A stretch of 64,000 nucleotides of DNA, taken from positions 4,898,001 to 4,962,000 of the forward strand of contig NZ_CP139148.1 in assembly GCF_034058155.1 (NCBI RefSeq), written 5' to 3'. The position numbers and the translations under genes were made by a program. Positions 36,688 to 46,050 of this stretch are shown here, piece after piece. This DNA is from Flavobacterium sp. KACC 22761. Lineage in GTDB: Bacteria > Bacteroidota > Bacteroidia > Flavobacteriales > Flavobacteriaceae. Position 1 is the stretch's first letter; each line of letters opens with the position of its first letter. The notes under the pieces were generated by a model. That model had not been told where the DNA came from, did not search any database, and saw only the letters and a list, made by a program, of their open reading frames with translations.

Positions 36688-36713
36688 TCACTTCTCACTT
36701 TTCACATTTCACA
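36688..36713. repeat. Short heptamer array (CACTTYT type)
   Basis: CACTTCT CACTTTT CACATTT CAC immediately before the methyltransferase start, similar in period to the arrays at 62760 and 62823. Confidence 0.45.
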
Positions 36714-36722
36714 CAAAAAAAA

Positions 36723-37220
36723 ATGCAACTCACTCACGAAGAAAACCAGTTTGAAAGAAAGACGTTTCCAATTACCTTAGTCTGCGATCATATTTATTTC
36801 CAGCAGAATATTGGTTCGCTTTTTAGAATTAGTGAAGCTTTTGGAGTCGAAAACATTATTTTTTTAGGAAAAGACATTCCGCTTACACCTCGCAAAATCA
36901 ATAAAACTTCAAGAAATACACATTTGCATGTGCCACACAAAGTAATTGAAGAAACTTCAAATTTGACTACTTATCTACTAGAAAACAATTTTGAAATTAT
37001 TGCACTGGAAATAGCCAGCAATAGCAAACCGCTTAAAGAACTAGTTATTCCTGAAAATCAAAAAATTGCGCTTTTAATTGGAAGCGAAATAAATGGAATC
37101 TCTGAGGAACTTTTGAAAATTTCGCATCAAATTGTGCATATAAATATGTTTGGAAAAAACTCCAGCATGAATGTTGTGCAAGCTGCAAGTATTGCACTTT
37201 ATGAAATAACTTCACTATAA
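36723..37220 (+). CDS. SpoU/TrmH-family RNA 2'-O-methyltransferase
   Basis: 165 residues of the SPOUT fold. Motif 1 N-I-G-S-L-F-R-I-S-E-A-F-G, motif 2 A-L-L-I-G-S-E-I-N-G-I-S, motif 3 S-S-M-N-V-V-Q-A-A-S-I-A-L-Y-E. It lacks the N-terminal L30e-like domain of RlmB, so it is a short TrmL/TrmH-like type acting on tRNA or rRNA ribose. The exact target nucleotide is not visible. Stands alone, 96 nt after the DUF4159 gene. Confidence 0.92.
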   Translation: MQLTHEENQFERKTFPITLVCDHIYFQQNIGSLFRISEAFGVENIIFLGKDIPLTPRKINKTSRNTHLHVPHKVIEETSNLTTYLLENNFEIIALEIASNSKPLKELVIPENQKIALLIGSEINGISEELLKISHQIVHINMFGKNSSMNVVQAASIALYEITSL

Positions 37221-37391
37221 AAAATTCTTTTTTGAAACATCCTATCCTGTTTTTTGTCGATTTGATATATTCATTTTTCTCGACAAACAACAGATAATCA
37301 AGACAAAATACACTTTTAAAACAAAAAAAGAAAGAAAAAACTTATTAATATTTTTTACTTAATTTTTGTAGGAATCAGTATTTGTAAGGGG

Positions 37392-37420
37392 TTGTAAAAT
37401 TTCTCACAAAATAATCTTTG
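37392..37420 (+). promoter_or_regulatory. Candidate promoter of the M43 protease
   Basis: TTG (37392-37394), 18 nt spacer, AATCTTTG (37413-37420), one base off TAnnTTTG. It would give an 80-nt AT-rich leader before ATG 37507. Confidence 0.4.
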
Positions 37421-37506
37421 TAATATTTTTCCATAATATTATTTTGTTATAAAATTGCGTTATAAATAACCAAATTTATTTTTTTATAACAAAAACCCAA
37501 ACTATT

Positions 37507-38466
37507 ATGAAAAAAATTTTTATTACCGCAGTTGTAGCCTTAATGCTGTTTTCTTGTCAAAATGACCAAACTGAAGGAGCTGGAGCAGAAGCTAAAGTGG
37601 CAACACTTCGTTCTTGTGCTTCGCAAGACGTATTGGAAGCACAATTAAAAGCAGATCCCATGCAGGCAATCAGAATGAATGAGATTGAAGCTTTCACAAA
37701 CGAACAACTTCTTAAAGGATTTTCTGGCCGTTTAGTAAATGGCAAAATCGAAATTCCGGTTGTTGTGAACGTTTTATACAAAACAACTGCACAAAACATT
37801 TCAGATGCACAAATTCAATCACAAATTGATGTGTTAAACAAAGATTTTAATGCTTTAAACTCAGATTACAATAGCGTTCCTGCTTTGTTTGCTGGAGTAA
37901 AAGCAAATATTGGAATTTCATTTGTACTGGATCAGGTTATCCGAAAATCGACCACCAAAACTTCTTGGGGTACAAATGATGCTATGAAAAAAACTGCTCA
38001 AGGTGGTATTGCACCAACATCTCCTAGTACAAAACTTAACTTATGGTCTTGCGCTATTGGAGGCGGAATATTAGGTTATGCTCAATTTCCTGGCGGATCA
38101 TCTGCAACGGATGGAGTTGTAATCGATTCTCGCTATTTTGGATTATCAGGTTCTGCAAATGCACCTTTCAATTTAGGAAGAACTGCAACTCACGAAGTAG
38201 GACACTGGATGAATTTACGCCACATTTGGGGAGATGCAACTTGCGGAAGCGATTTAGTATCTGACACTCCAACACACAACACTGCAAATTATGGTGTACC
38301 TGCATATCCTCATTATAGCACTTGCTCTGGAACTCCAGTTGAAATGACTATGAACTACATGGATTATGTTGATGACAATGCAATGTATATGTTCTCTACA
38401 GGACAAAAAAGCAGAATGTTAGCCATTTTTGCTTCTGGAGGACCAAGAGCTGCCTTTGCCCAATAA
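37507..38466 (+). CDS. M43 (pappalysin-like) zinc metalloprotease lipoprotein
   Basis: 319 residues. Lipoprotein signal M-K-K-I-F-I-T-A-V-V-A-L-M-L-F-S-C (Cys 17). The metzincin motif H-E-V-G-H-W-M-N-L-R-H gives zinc ligands H229, H233 and H239 with E230 catalytic, and the Met-turn is M-N-Y-M-D-Y near 282-287. This is the cytophagalysin/pappalysin group, which cleaves extracellular proteins. Surface attachment through the lipid is likely. No adjacent type-9 secretion tail domain. A strong terminator follows. Confidence 0.94.
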   Translation: MKKIFITAVVALMLFSCQNDQTEGAGAEAKVATLRSCASQDVLEAQLKADPMQAIRMNEIEAFTNEQLLKGFSGRLVNGKIEIPVVVNVLYKTTAQNISDAQIQSQIDVLNKDFNALNSDYNSVPALFAGVKANIGISFVLDQVIRKSTTKTSWGTNDAMKKTAQGGIAPTSPSTKLNLWSCAIGGGILGYAQFPGGSSATDGVVIDSRYFGLSGSANAPFNLGRTATHEVGHWMNLRHIWGDATCGSDLVSDTPTHNTANYGVPAYPHYSTCSGTPVEMTMNYMDYVDDNAMYMFSTGQKSRMLAIFASGGPRAAFAQ

Positions 38467-38486
38467 TCTAAACAAAACATACAATT

Positions 38487-38517
38487 AAAGCGAGATATTT
38501 ACATCTCGCTTTTTTTA
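38487..38517 (+). terminator. Terminator of the M43 protease
   Basis: AAAGCGAGAT / ATCTCGCTTT stem followed by seven or more T. Confidence 0.93.
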
Positions 38518-38571
38518 TGCCTCCTGAATTTTTAAAGCTTTTTTCCTATATTTATAGTCTAAAACATAACT

Positions 38572-39663
38572 ATGATCACTTCAAAAATCATTTCAAACGG
38601 AATTTTAAGAGCCTTGGCAACTATTCTGGCAGTTGCTGCAGTTTTGTACTTTTTATATGAAATTCAAACCGTGATTGTTTACCTCTGCATTTCATTAATT
38701 CTTTGTTTGATAGCAAATCCATTAGTGCAGTTTTTAAGAAGCAAATTAAAATTCAGTAATTCATTGGCCGCAACCACGACAATTATACTTTTTATATTAT
38801 TAATGGTTGGCTTCATCCTTTTATTTGTGCCGTTGATAATTTCTCAAGCCAATAATTTATCCTTATTAGACACAAATCATTTGCAAGCGCAATTCATTGA
38901 AACAGAAAAAAGTTTAGAAAATTATTTCAATATTGAACATGTTGATATAAACAAAATGCTGAATGCTTCAAAAATAACATCGGTGTTAGATTTTAATTAT
39001 TTTACAAGCTTTATAAATTCAATTATGAATTTTATGGCCGATATGGGAATGGGATTAGTTTCGGTTTTTTTTATTACTTTTTTCTTCATTAAAGATCAGG
39101 AAGCTTTTAAAATTCAAGCCCGAAAAATTCTTCCAGATACAAACGAAGACAAAATCTTAAATTCAATTGCAAAAATAAACCATTTGCTGACACGCTATTT
39201 TATTGGTTTGCTTTTGCAATTGACGGTTGTCTTTTTTTTATACCTCATCGTATTGATCATTTTCGGAAATAAAAATGCTTTTGTAATTGCGTTTTTATGT
39301 GCCATTTTAAACGTAATTCCATACATTGGGCCAATTATTGGAACCATTTTAGCAGCACTTTTAACTATGATTAGTTTGATTGGAAACGATTTTCAATCTG
39401 AAATTTTGCCAACAACAATTTACGTTGTAATTGGCTTCTTATTGGTTCAAGCCATTGATAATAACATCAGCCAACCTATAATATCGTCAAAAAGCGTAAA
39501 TTCGCATCCGCTGGAAATATTTCTGATTACTTTGATCAGCGGTATTACATTTGGAATTGTCGGAATGATTATCGCAATTCCGGTTTATACTATGCTAAAA
39601 GTGATTTTAAAAGAGTTTTTTCCAGACAACAAAATCGTCTCTGTATTAACCGAAAGAATTTAG
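38572..39663 (+). CDS. AI-2E family (PerM-like) permease
   Basis: 363 residues with about eight hydrophobic helices in the usual layout: two pairs at the N-terminus, a soluble loop (about 85-150), then a C-terminal bundle with P-Y-I-G-P-I-I-G-T. The family (PF01594) is named after the AI-2 exporter TqsA but includes sodium/proton antiporters, so the substrate is unknown. The next gene begins 2 nt after the stop, so they are co-transcribed. Confidence 0.9.
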   Translation: MITSKIISNGILRALATILAVAAVLYFLYEIQTVIVYLCISLILCLIANPLVQFLRSKLKFSNSLAATTTIILFILLMVGFILLFVPLIISQANNLSLLDTNHLQAQFIETEKSLENYFNIEHVDINKMLNASKITSVLDFNYFTSFINSIMNFMADMGMGLVSVFFITFFFIKDQEAFKIQARKILPDTNEDKILNSIAKINHLLTRYFIGLLLQLTVVFFLYLIVLIIFGNKNAFVIAFLCAILNVIPYIGPIIGTILAALLTMISLIGNDFQSEILPTTIYVVIGFLLVQAIDNNISQPIISSKSVNSHPLEIFLITLISGITFGIVGMIIAIPVYTMLKVILKEFFPDNKIVSVLTERI

Positions 39664-39665
39664 CT

Positions 39666-40853
39666 TTGAACAATCCTATTTTGCATCCAGACATTCAAGA
39701 ATTTATAATTCAAAATACTGGTGCAGATATAACAAAATTAGCGCTTCAAAAAAATCCTTTTCCAGAAATGGATTGGATCACAATTTTAAATCAAATTGAC
39801 GCCAGAACTAAAGCAAAAGAAAAACTTCCAACTTGGTTTTCGACTTCAAACATAATTTATCCCAGCAAAATTTCGATTGAACAGACTTCTTCGGAAAAGA
39901 CAGCGGCTTATAAAGCTTTGTTAATTTCGGGAAAAACCTTAATTGATCTTACGGGAGGTTTTGGCGTTGATGATTATTATTTTTCACAAAAATTCAAAGT
40001 GGTTGCACATTGTGAAATCAATACAGATTTATCTGAAATCGCAAAACATAATTTGCAACAATTTGGAGTCAAAAATTGCTTTTGCTACGCAGATGATTCT
40101 ATAAACATTTTAAACGAAGCAACATCAGGTTTTAAATGGGATTGGATTTATATTGATCCTTCTCGAAGAAATGATGCCAAAGGAAAGGTTTTCATGCTGA
40201 AAGATTGTTTGCCGAATGTTCCAGAATCTTTGGACTTTTATTTCGAAAAAAGCGATTCTATTTTAATAAAAACGGCTCCGCTTTTAGACATTTCAGCAGG
40301 TTTATCCGAATTGAAATTCGTAAAAAACATTCACATCATTGCACTTGAAAATGAAGTGAAGGAATTGCTTTTTGAAATTCACAATAATTATTTGGGAGAG
40401 ATTACAATTAAAACGGCTAACATCCTAAAAGAAAAAACAGAAACTTTTGAATTTGTATTAGGCAATGAAACCGAATTACTTTCTTATGAATTGCCTCAAA
40501 AATATGTTTATGAACCCAATTCGGCGATTATGAAATCGGGCGGTTTTGATGAAGTGAGTACTTTCTTCAAAATAAACAAACTTCATAAACATTCTCACTT
40601 ATATACTTCAGAAGAATTAATAGATTTTCCCGGCAGAACTTTTAAAATAGAAAAAGTGATTCCGTACAGCAAAAATGAGATGAAAACAGAACTTGCTAAT
40701 CAGCAGGCAAACGTCACAACTCGTAATTTTCCCGATACAGTAGAAAACATCCGAAAAAAATGGAAAATAAAAAATGGGGGCAATTTGTATTGTTTTTTTA
40801 CAACTGATGTAAAAGATAACAAAATAGTTTTAATTTGCACCAAAATAATCTAA
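39666..40853 (+). CDS. Class I SAM-dependent methyltransferase with THUMP-like domain
   Basis: 395 residues. The SAM-binding motif I is L-I-D-L-T-G-G-F-G-V-D (about 97-107), a later D-W-I-Y-I-D-P-S-R-R (about 159-168) carries the catalytic-type motif, and the C-terminal third is the THUMP-like RNA-binding region. Known in Bacteroidota; probably an RNA methyltransferase, target unknown. The only usable start is TTG 39666, 2 nt after the preceding stop; the first in-frame ATG is about 35 codons in and would lose conserved residues. Followed after 3 nt by a secreted protein gene. Confidence 0.88.
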   Translation: MNNPILHPDIQEFIIQNTGADITKLALQKNPFPEMDWITILNQIDARTKAKEKLPTWFSTSNIIYPSKISIEQTSSEKTAAYKALLISGKTLIDLTGGFGVDDYYFSQKFKVVAHCEINTDLSEIAKHNLQQFGVKNCFCYADDSINILNEATSGFKWDWIYIDPSRRNDAKGKVFMLKDCLPNVPESLDFYFEKSDSILIKTAPLLDISAGLSELKFVKNIHIIALENEVKELLFEIHNNYLGEITIKTANILKEKTETFEFVLGNETELLSYELPQKYVYEPNSAIMKSGGFDEVSTFFKINKLHKHSHLYTSEELIDFPGRTFKIEKVIPYSKNEMKTELANQQANVTTRNFPDTVENIRKKWKIKNGGNLYCFFTTDVKDNKIVLICTKII

Positions 40854-40856
40854 ACA

Positions 40857-41420
40857 ATGAAACAACTAATTACACTAACTCTTTTTTTATTAACTTTTAC
40901 TGCATTTGCCCAAAAACCATGTGAATACAGTACCAATGTAAGTGATTCGATAGGTACTTATAAAGTAACAAACGAATACCTGATCAGTGAAAAAAACTTT
41001 GGAGGAAATTCAAGTTACATTTTCTTTTCATTGGCACAAACCGATGGACTTCCAACGCTTAATTTACAGCTTATCCAAAAAAGCAAAGACTTCATAAAAG
41101 CCAATTGTTTTGACAAAAATTCACGTGTTTTTTTACAGCTTCAAAACGGAAAAGTGGTAACATTGATGCACATTAATCAAGAAAATTGCGGTACGCTAAT
41201 TCGCGAAGGCGGATTTGACAATCGTGTAAATACGGGGATTTTTATGTTTGTGAAAGACAATTATGAAGAGCTTAAAAAATCGCCTGTTACCATGATGCGA
41301 ATCAAATATTTGACTGATACCGAAGATTACATCGTAAAAAGCGAAATAACATCTGAAATGAATAAAAAAGTTTACAATCCTGATACTTATTTTATTCAAA
41401 ACATTCGATGCGTTGAATAA
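40857..41420 (+). CDS. Small secreted protein, function unknown
   Basis: 187 residues with signal peptide 1-19 (L-T-L-F-L-L-T-F-T-A-F-A-Q). Four cysteines in the mature part (C-E-Y, N-C-F, N-C-G and I-R-C) could form two disulfides. Beta-rich. No domain recognised. Third gene of the permease-methyltransferase-secreted protein run (3-nt gap). Its stop is directly abutted by that of the convergent dipeptidase. Confidence 0.8.
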   Translation: MKQLITLTLFLLTFTAFAQKPCEYSTNVSDSIGTYKVTNEYLISEKNFGGNSSYIFFSLAQTDGLPTLNLQLIQKSKDFIKANCFDKNSRVFLQLQNGKVVTLMHINQENCGTLIREGGFDNRVNTGIFMFVKDNYEELKKSPVTMMRIKYLTDTEDYIVKSEITSEMNKKVYNPDTYFIQNIRCVE

Positions 41421-42074
41421 TTATTCGCATTTCCAGTTTTGATCAGATACTTTGTCATTCAAACCTGTTTTTAGATTATAATGCCACCATTCTGAATCAA
41501 ATGAATTGAAACCATTTTTGATCATTATTTTTTTCAAAAACTTTCGGTTTGCCTTCACTTCTTTTGAAAGTGCGGTATAATTATGGCTGGCCTCGATTCC
41601 AAAAAAATCAAAAGGAGTTCCCATATCAACTTCTTTTCCATTGACATCAACTATTGAAATATCAACGGCTCCTCCTCTATTGTGGATGGAGCCTTTTTTT
41701 GGATCGGCCACATACTGCGGGTTTGAGACAATGGCCCACATTCTTTTTTGAATCGACAAAGGCCTGTAACAATCATAAAGTTTGATTTTGAAACCTTTCT
41801 TTTTAAAATCATTATTTGCCGCAATTAATGCTTTGACAGTTTTCATTCTCAAAACACATTCGGCACAATCATAAACTTTTGCTTTCAGAAAATTATCAGC
41901 TGTCGCGTATTTCATATCGTAAACAAAATCTTTGCTGAAATCTTTTAAATTGACAAAAGAAGTATCGGGAATTTCTTGTTTTACTGCGCTTTCATAGGAT
42001 TCATTTTGTGCATTTGAAGAAATGTTCCAAAAGAGAAAAACAGCAAAAAACAAGAATTTTACAAATTGCGACAT
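41421..42074 (-). CDS. D-alanyl-D-alanine dipeptidase (VanX/DdpX-like, M15D)
   Basis: 217 residues; cleaves D-Ala-D-Ala. Signal peptide 1-22. Zinc ligands in S-I-H-N-R-G-G-A-V-D (His and Asp) and E-W-W-H-Y (catalytic Glu, third His). The family includes VanX (glycopeptide resistance) and DdpX (D-Ala-D-Ala used as nutrient). No vanH/A/S/R genes nearby, so nutrient scavenging or wall turnover is more likely than resistance. Directly abuts the convergent gene with no spacer. Confidence 0.92.
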   Translation of the reverse strand: MSQFVKFLFFAVFLFWNISSNAQNESYESAVKQEIPDTSFVNLKDFSKDFVYDMKYATADNFLKAKVYDCAECVLRMKTVKALIAANNDFKKKGFKIKLYDCYRPLSIQKRMWAIVSNPQYVADPKKGSIHNRGGAVDISIVDVNGKEVDMGTPFDFFGIEASHNYTALSKEVKANRKFLKKIMIKNGFNSFDSEWWHYNLKTGLNDKVSDQNWKCE

Positions 42075-42227
42075 AAAGGATGGGATTTAAAAAAATGAAA
42101 TTAAACAATATTTTAAAACTTTCAAATGAGAAATCGCTTTCTTTTTTAAATAAAAAATCGAGGTTTTTTATTAAATTAGCTAAACAAGAGTTTACAAATC
42201 AATTAGTTAATTCAAAAGAGATATACT

Positions 42228-42752
42228 ATGAACAAAAGAAAAGCGCATTTTTTTATAGTTGCATTGAGTTGTTTTGCAATTGTATCCTGTAAAAAAGAAA
42301 ACATTAAAAGTGTTCCAACTACTGATTCCACTTCGATAAGAACCGAAGCCTTAAAAACAGACAGCACGGTTTTGAATCCAACTGATTCGCTATATGCTCT
42401 GGTAGATAAAAGCGTAATTGGAACGCAGTTTTTAACCAAAAGCGCACTTGCACCAAGATTAAAAGCCTTAATGGGAGCAGATTATGATGAAATGGTTAAA
42501 AATTGGAATACCGAAACTCCTTTTGAAAAACAAGAAAATATAGTACATGCTTGGGGTTGCAAACAGCATGACTGCAATTCGTACTCTTATGATCTTTTTA
42601 TTGATGTGAAGAACAATAAAATCAATGTTTACAAATTTGCGAAATCGAAAATGACGATTTTTAAAGAAGATAATTTTGAAATTGAAATCAAAGATGCTTT
42701 TTTAAAGGACTTAAATACCAAGAAAAGCAATACGGATATTAAAGAAGAATAA
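42228..42752 (+). CDS. Small lipoprotein, function unknown
   Basis: 174 residues. Lipoprotein signal with Cys in A-I-V-S-C-K-K-E near 21, then an S/T-rich linker (P-T-T-D-S-T-S). The C-terminal domain has W-G-C-K-Q-H-D-C-N and is probably folded around a disulfide. No known domain. Between the divergent dipeptidase and an inverted repeat that probably terminates it. Confidence 0.8.
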   Translation: MNKRKAHFFIVALSCFAIVSCKKENIKSVPTTDSTSIRTEALKTDSTVLNPTDSLYALVDKSVIGTQFLTKSALAPRLKALMGADYDEMVKNWNTETPFEKQENIVHAWGCKQHDCNSYSYDLFIDVKNNKINVYKFAKSKMTIFKEDNFEIEIKDAFLKDLNTKKSNTDIKEE

Positions 42753-42756
42753 TTTA

Positions 42757-42822
42757 GTTTTCAGTCGCAGTTTCAAGTTTAACAACTGTTTTTATTGAAA
42801 ACTGAAAACTGCGACTGAAAAC
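42757..42822. repeat. GTTTTCAGTCGCAGTTT inverted repeat (type C)
   Basis: Arms GTTTTCAGTCGCAGTTTCAA / TTGAAAACTGAAAACTGCGA-type (42757-42780 and 42798-42822). It lies exactly between two convergent genes, so it is likely the terminator for both. Confidence 0.75.
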
Positions 42823-42833
42823 AATTTATAAAG

Positions 42834-43937
42834 TTAAATCTCCCCTGTCAACAGTATATTTTCCTGAATTCCTTTGTCTCTCAACATTCTAAAATGAGAG
42901 CGTATCGCATGATAAAATGGATACGAAGTATAAGGGAGATCATATTCTTTTGCATAACGCATAATTATCGGCGTAATATAAGGATAATACGTATGTCCCA
43001 CCCCAGGAAACAAATGATGCGCTACGTGGTGTGTAAAGCCTCCATATAAAAAATTAGCCAACTTGCTGTTTGTACTGAAATCTTTGGTCACAATCATTTG
43101 ATGCATTGCCCAAGTTGCAGAAAGATTTCCGTCTTCATCAGTTTGCGGAAAATGAGCATCTTCATCAACGTGCGTCGATACAAGCGCAACAACTCCTAAA
43201 GCGCTTCCGCATAAGTGCATGGCCAACCAACCGTATAAAACGATATACCAAGGTTGGTTTAAAAGAAGCATCGGAATAAAAAGCATGTAAATCAAATTGA
43301 TGATTTTTGCTGCAAACAATCTATAGATTTCGTGTGTCGGAATTTTTTCGACAACTTTTTTTACATAATTATTTTTTGTCCCAAAAAAGTCTTTAAAATC
43401 ACGAATATACAGCCAATTCAAACTATAAAGTGGATAAATAAACCACATATAAATATGCTGGTATTTGTGATAATTAAACAGCGGACTGTTTGGAAAAATC
43501 CTGATGATGTCACTTTGTTTAATGTCAACATCCCAATCTGGCACATTTGGATAAGCATGATGAAGATTGATGTGACGACGCGTCCAAAGCCAGTGATTGC
43601 TTCCAAAAAGCTCCAAAACGTACATAAAATACTCATTGTATTTTTGCTTCTTAAAAAGTGCTCCGTGAGCGGCATCATGAAATGCATTTATAAAAAGTAC
43701 GATCATGGTAAAACCGCACAAAATATAGAAGAGGAATAACAACGGAGTACTGTTTCCGAACAGCAAAATACAGGCATAAAATAAAAAAAAGAGAAATACA
43801 AGTCCAAGAGACTTAATAATGTTTAGCAGATACAATGATGAATTTTGCAAAACAGTTTCGTTTACTTCAGTACGCAACTTTTTAAAAAAATCATCATGGC
43901 CCGCTTTAACGTAAACTGGGCGTTTTAATTTTTCCAT
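42834..43937 (-). CDS. Membrane fatty acid (acyl-lipid) desaturase
   Basis: 367 residues from ATG 43937. Three histidine boxes: H-D-A-A-H, H-I-N-L-H-H and H-H-V-A-H-H, which bind the di-iron centre, with four to six membrane helices. Introduces cis double bonds into acyl chains at the inner membrane. I prefer 43937 (M-E-K-L-K-R-P) over 43964 because a TAAATTTG promoter box lies only 3 nt upstream of 43964; that ATG would fall at or before the transcription start. Likely a cold or membrane-fluidity gene; regulator not seen. Confidence 0.93.
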   Translation of the reverse strand: MEKLKRPVYVKAGHDDFFKKLRTEVNETVLQNSSLYLLNIIKSLGLVFLFFLFYACILLFGNSTPLLFLFYILCGFTMIVLFINAFHDAAHGALFKKQKYNEYFMYVLELFGSNHWLWTRRHINLHHAYPNVPDWDVDIKQSDIIRIFPNSPLFNYHKYQHIYMWFIYPLYSLNWLYIRDFKDFFGTKNNYVKKVVEKIPTHEIYRLFAAKIINLIYMLFIPMLLLNQPWYIVLYGWLAMHLCGSALGVVALVSTHVDEDAHFPQTDEDGNLSATWAMHQMIVTKDFSTNSKLANFLYGGFTHHVAHHLFPGVGHTYYPYITPIIMRYAKEYDLPYTSYPFYHAIRSHFRMLRDKGIQENILLTGEI

Positions 43938-43966
43938 AGGATTAAATTTTGCTGAAATTGTCATAC

Positions 43967-43996
43967 CAAATTTAATAAAAAAAAGTTAAAATACGC
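43967..43996 (-). promoter_or_regulatory. Promoter of the desaturase gene
   Basis: Minus strand: TAAATTTG (43967-43974) preceded at 22 nt by TTTG. An exact match to the Bacteroidota pattern. Confidence 0.6.
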
Positions 43997-44260
43997 CAAA
44001 ACAAAGCTTTACAATTTGAAAAAAGTAAGAAAACTCAATTCCTTAAAAAAGTACACTAAAAGTCCGAATTGTTCGCAAAAAGCACAACAAAAACACATCA
44101 GTTTTTTACTTCTTGCATTTAAATCATCAATAGAAATAAGCTAAAACTCTATGTTCTTTAATTTTTACAGAATTTTAAAACGAGCTTCAAATCTTCAGTT
44201 TTTTGTATTTTGCTTAAAAGTTATTTGAAAACCAATTCCATTTTGCTAAAAAAAACAACC

Positions 44261-46021
44261 ATGCTAAAACTAAAATACGCTTTAATCGTTTTGTTTCTTT
44301 CTTTTTCAGTTTACAGCAAAACTTTTATCCATGTAAATCAAGTTGGCTTTGATCCAAAAAGTCCAAAAATTGCCATTATCGAATATTATAACAATCTTTT
44401 GAATACTACTTTTGATGTTATAGATGCCGAATCTGGAAAAACAGTTTTTACTGCAAAAATTGGAAAAGCAGAAAGTGTTGACGATTGGAAACTTGACAAA
44501 TTTTACTATAAAGCCGATTTTTCATCTTTTCAAAAACCAGGCAATTATAAAATCACTTTCAAAATTGCCGACCAAATCTATACTTCGGCTCGTTTTGGAA
44601 TTGAAGAAAACATATTAGCTAAAAAGACAATTTCTGCAATTGTACATTATTACAACAAACAAAGAGCCAACACACCCGAAGAACTCGAAGCCGATAAACA
44701 CATGTTATTGTTTGGAAGCAAGAAAAAAGTAGATGTTCACGGCGGCTGGTGCGACGCATCTGGTGATGTGAGCAAATATTTTTCGCATTTGGCCTACGCC
44801 AATTTTGTATCGCCACAACAAACGCCATTGGTAACTTGGTCGCTGATTAATACCTCTGAAAGCATTCCGAAAAAACTAGAACAATGGAAAATCAAAGATT
44901 CACTGGATAGCGAAGCCATTTGGGGAGCCGATTATATGATGCGATGTCTTTCTGATGAAGATTATTTTTATATGATTGTTTTTAGTTATTTTGATAAAAA
45001 TCCTTCGGCCCGAAGAATTGTTGGATTAAAGGCTAATAGTGTAACTACAGATGAATATCAATCGGCATTTCGAGAAGGCGCTGGAATGGCAATTGCTTCG
45101 CTCGCGAGAATTTCACAATGGAAGAAAAATGGAGATTTTACGTCACAGCAATACTTAGATGGAGCAAAAAGAGCCTACAAGCATCTTTTAGCAAACAACA
45201 CAAAATATGATGATGACGGAAAAGAAAACATCATCGATGATTATTGTGCTTTGATGGCCGCAACTGAATTATGGATCGCCACAAATGAAAATTTCTATCG
45301 AGATGAAGCCAGAAAATGGGCTCACAATCTTGAAAACCGAATGACAGACAATGGCTGGTTTAGAAGCAATGATGGAAATCGACCTTTTTGGCATGCCGCA
45401 GATGCTGGTTTGCCAGTTGTAGCGTTAACACGTTATCTGAAAAAAGAAAACGACAAAAAAGAAAAAACTGCGGCAACAACTGTGATCGAAAAAGCATTAG
45501 CTTACAATTTATCGGTCACAAACAATACCAGCAATCCTTTTGGCTACGCAAGACAGAGCTTTTTATTTAACGGACAAGTTAAAGACGGATTTTTTATTCC
45601 GCATGATAATGAAACTGGCTGGTGGTGGCAAGGCGAAAATGCGCGATTGGCCTCGCTTGCAACTGCTGCAATAGAAGGCGCAAAAGCTACATCGCTTCAA
45701 AAAAATGATACAACAAAAAAATCACTTGATCTTTTCGTGTCACAGCAATTATCTTGGATTTTGGGATGCAATCCCTATTCTGTTTGCTTTTTGTATCAAT
45801 TTGGAGAAACAAACGTTCCATACATGCATTCTAATTATGGCCACGGATCTGAAAAAGGCGGTATTTCGAATGGAATTACCGGAAAAGAAGGCAATGCCGA
45901 CGGATCAGGAATTGAATTTAATATGGATGTAGAAGGAAATGACGAATGGCGCTGGACAGAACAATGGATTCCGCATTCAGCATGGTTTTTACAAGCTATA
46001 ACAGCTATGGTTGAAAATTAA
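44261..46021 (+). CDS. Glycoside hydrolase family 9 protein
   Basis: 586 residues from ATG 44261, which starts a clean signal peptide (L-K-Y-A-L-I-V-L-F-L-S-F-S-V-Y-S). An N-terminal Ig-like CelD domain (about 22-105) is followed by the (alpha/alpha)6 barrel. G-G-W-C-D-A-S-G-D holds the catalytic base pair of Asp and W-R-W-T-E-Q-W holds the catalytic acid Glu; P-Y-M-H-S-N replaces the usual P-H-H-R. The D-A-S-G-D form is typical of a Bacteroidota subgroup. Substrate (beta-glucan, cellodextrin or glucosamine oligomer) is unknown. Operon with thuA (29-nt gap). Confidence 0.9.
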   Translation: MLKLKYALIVLFLSFSVYSKTFIHVNQVGFDPKSPKIAIIEYYNNLLNTTFDVIDAESGKTVFTAKIGKAESVDDWKLDKFYYKADFSSFQKPGNYKITFKIADQIYTSARFGIEENILAKKTISAIVHYYNKQRANTPEELEADKHMLLFGSKKKVDVHGGWCDASGDVSKYFSHLAYANFVSPQQTPLVTWSLINTSESIPKKLEQWKIKDSLDSEAIWGADYMMRCLSDEDYFYMIVFSYFDKNPSARRIVGLKANSVTTDEYQSAFREGAGMAIASLARISQWKKNGDFTSQQYLDGAKRAYKHLLANNTKYDDDGKENIIDDYCALMAATELWIATNENFYRDEARKWAHNLENRMTDNGWFRSNDGNRPFWHAADAGLPVVALTRYLKKENDKKEKTAATTVIEKALAYNLSVTNNTSNPFGYARQSFLFNGQVKDGFFIPHDNETGWWWQGENARLASLATAAIEGAKATSLQKNDTTKKSLDLFVSQQLSWILGCNPYSVCFLYQFGETNVPYMHSNYGHGSEKGGISNGITGKEGNADGSGIEFNMDVEGNDEWRWTEQWIPHSAWFLQAITAMVEN

Positions 46022-46050
46022 AAAGCACAGAATCTCAACATCAAAAAATA

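Noticed and set aside
41421..42074. Glycopeptide resistance (VanX)
   Set aside because: No vanH, vanA, vanR or vanS nearby; solitary VanX-like dipeptidases are common outside resistance clusters.
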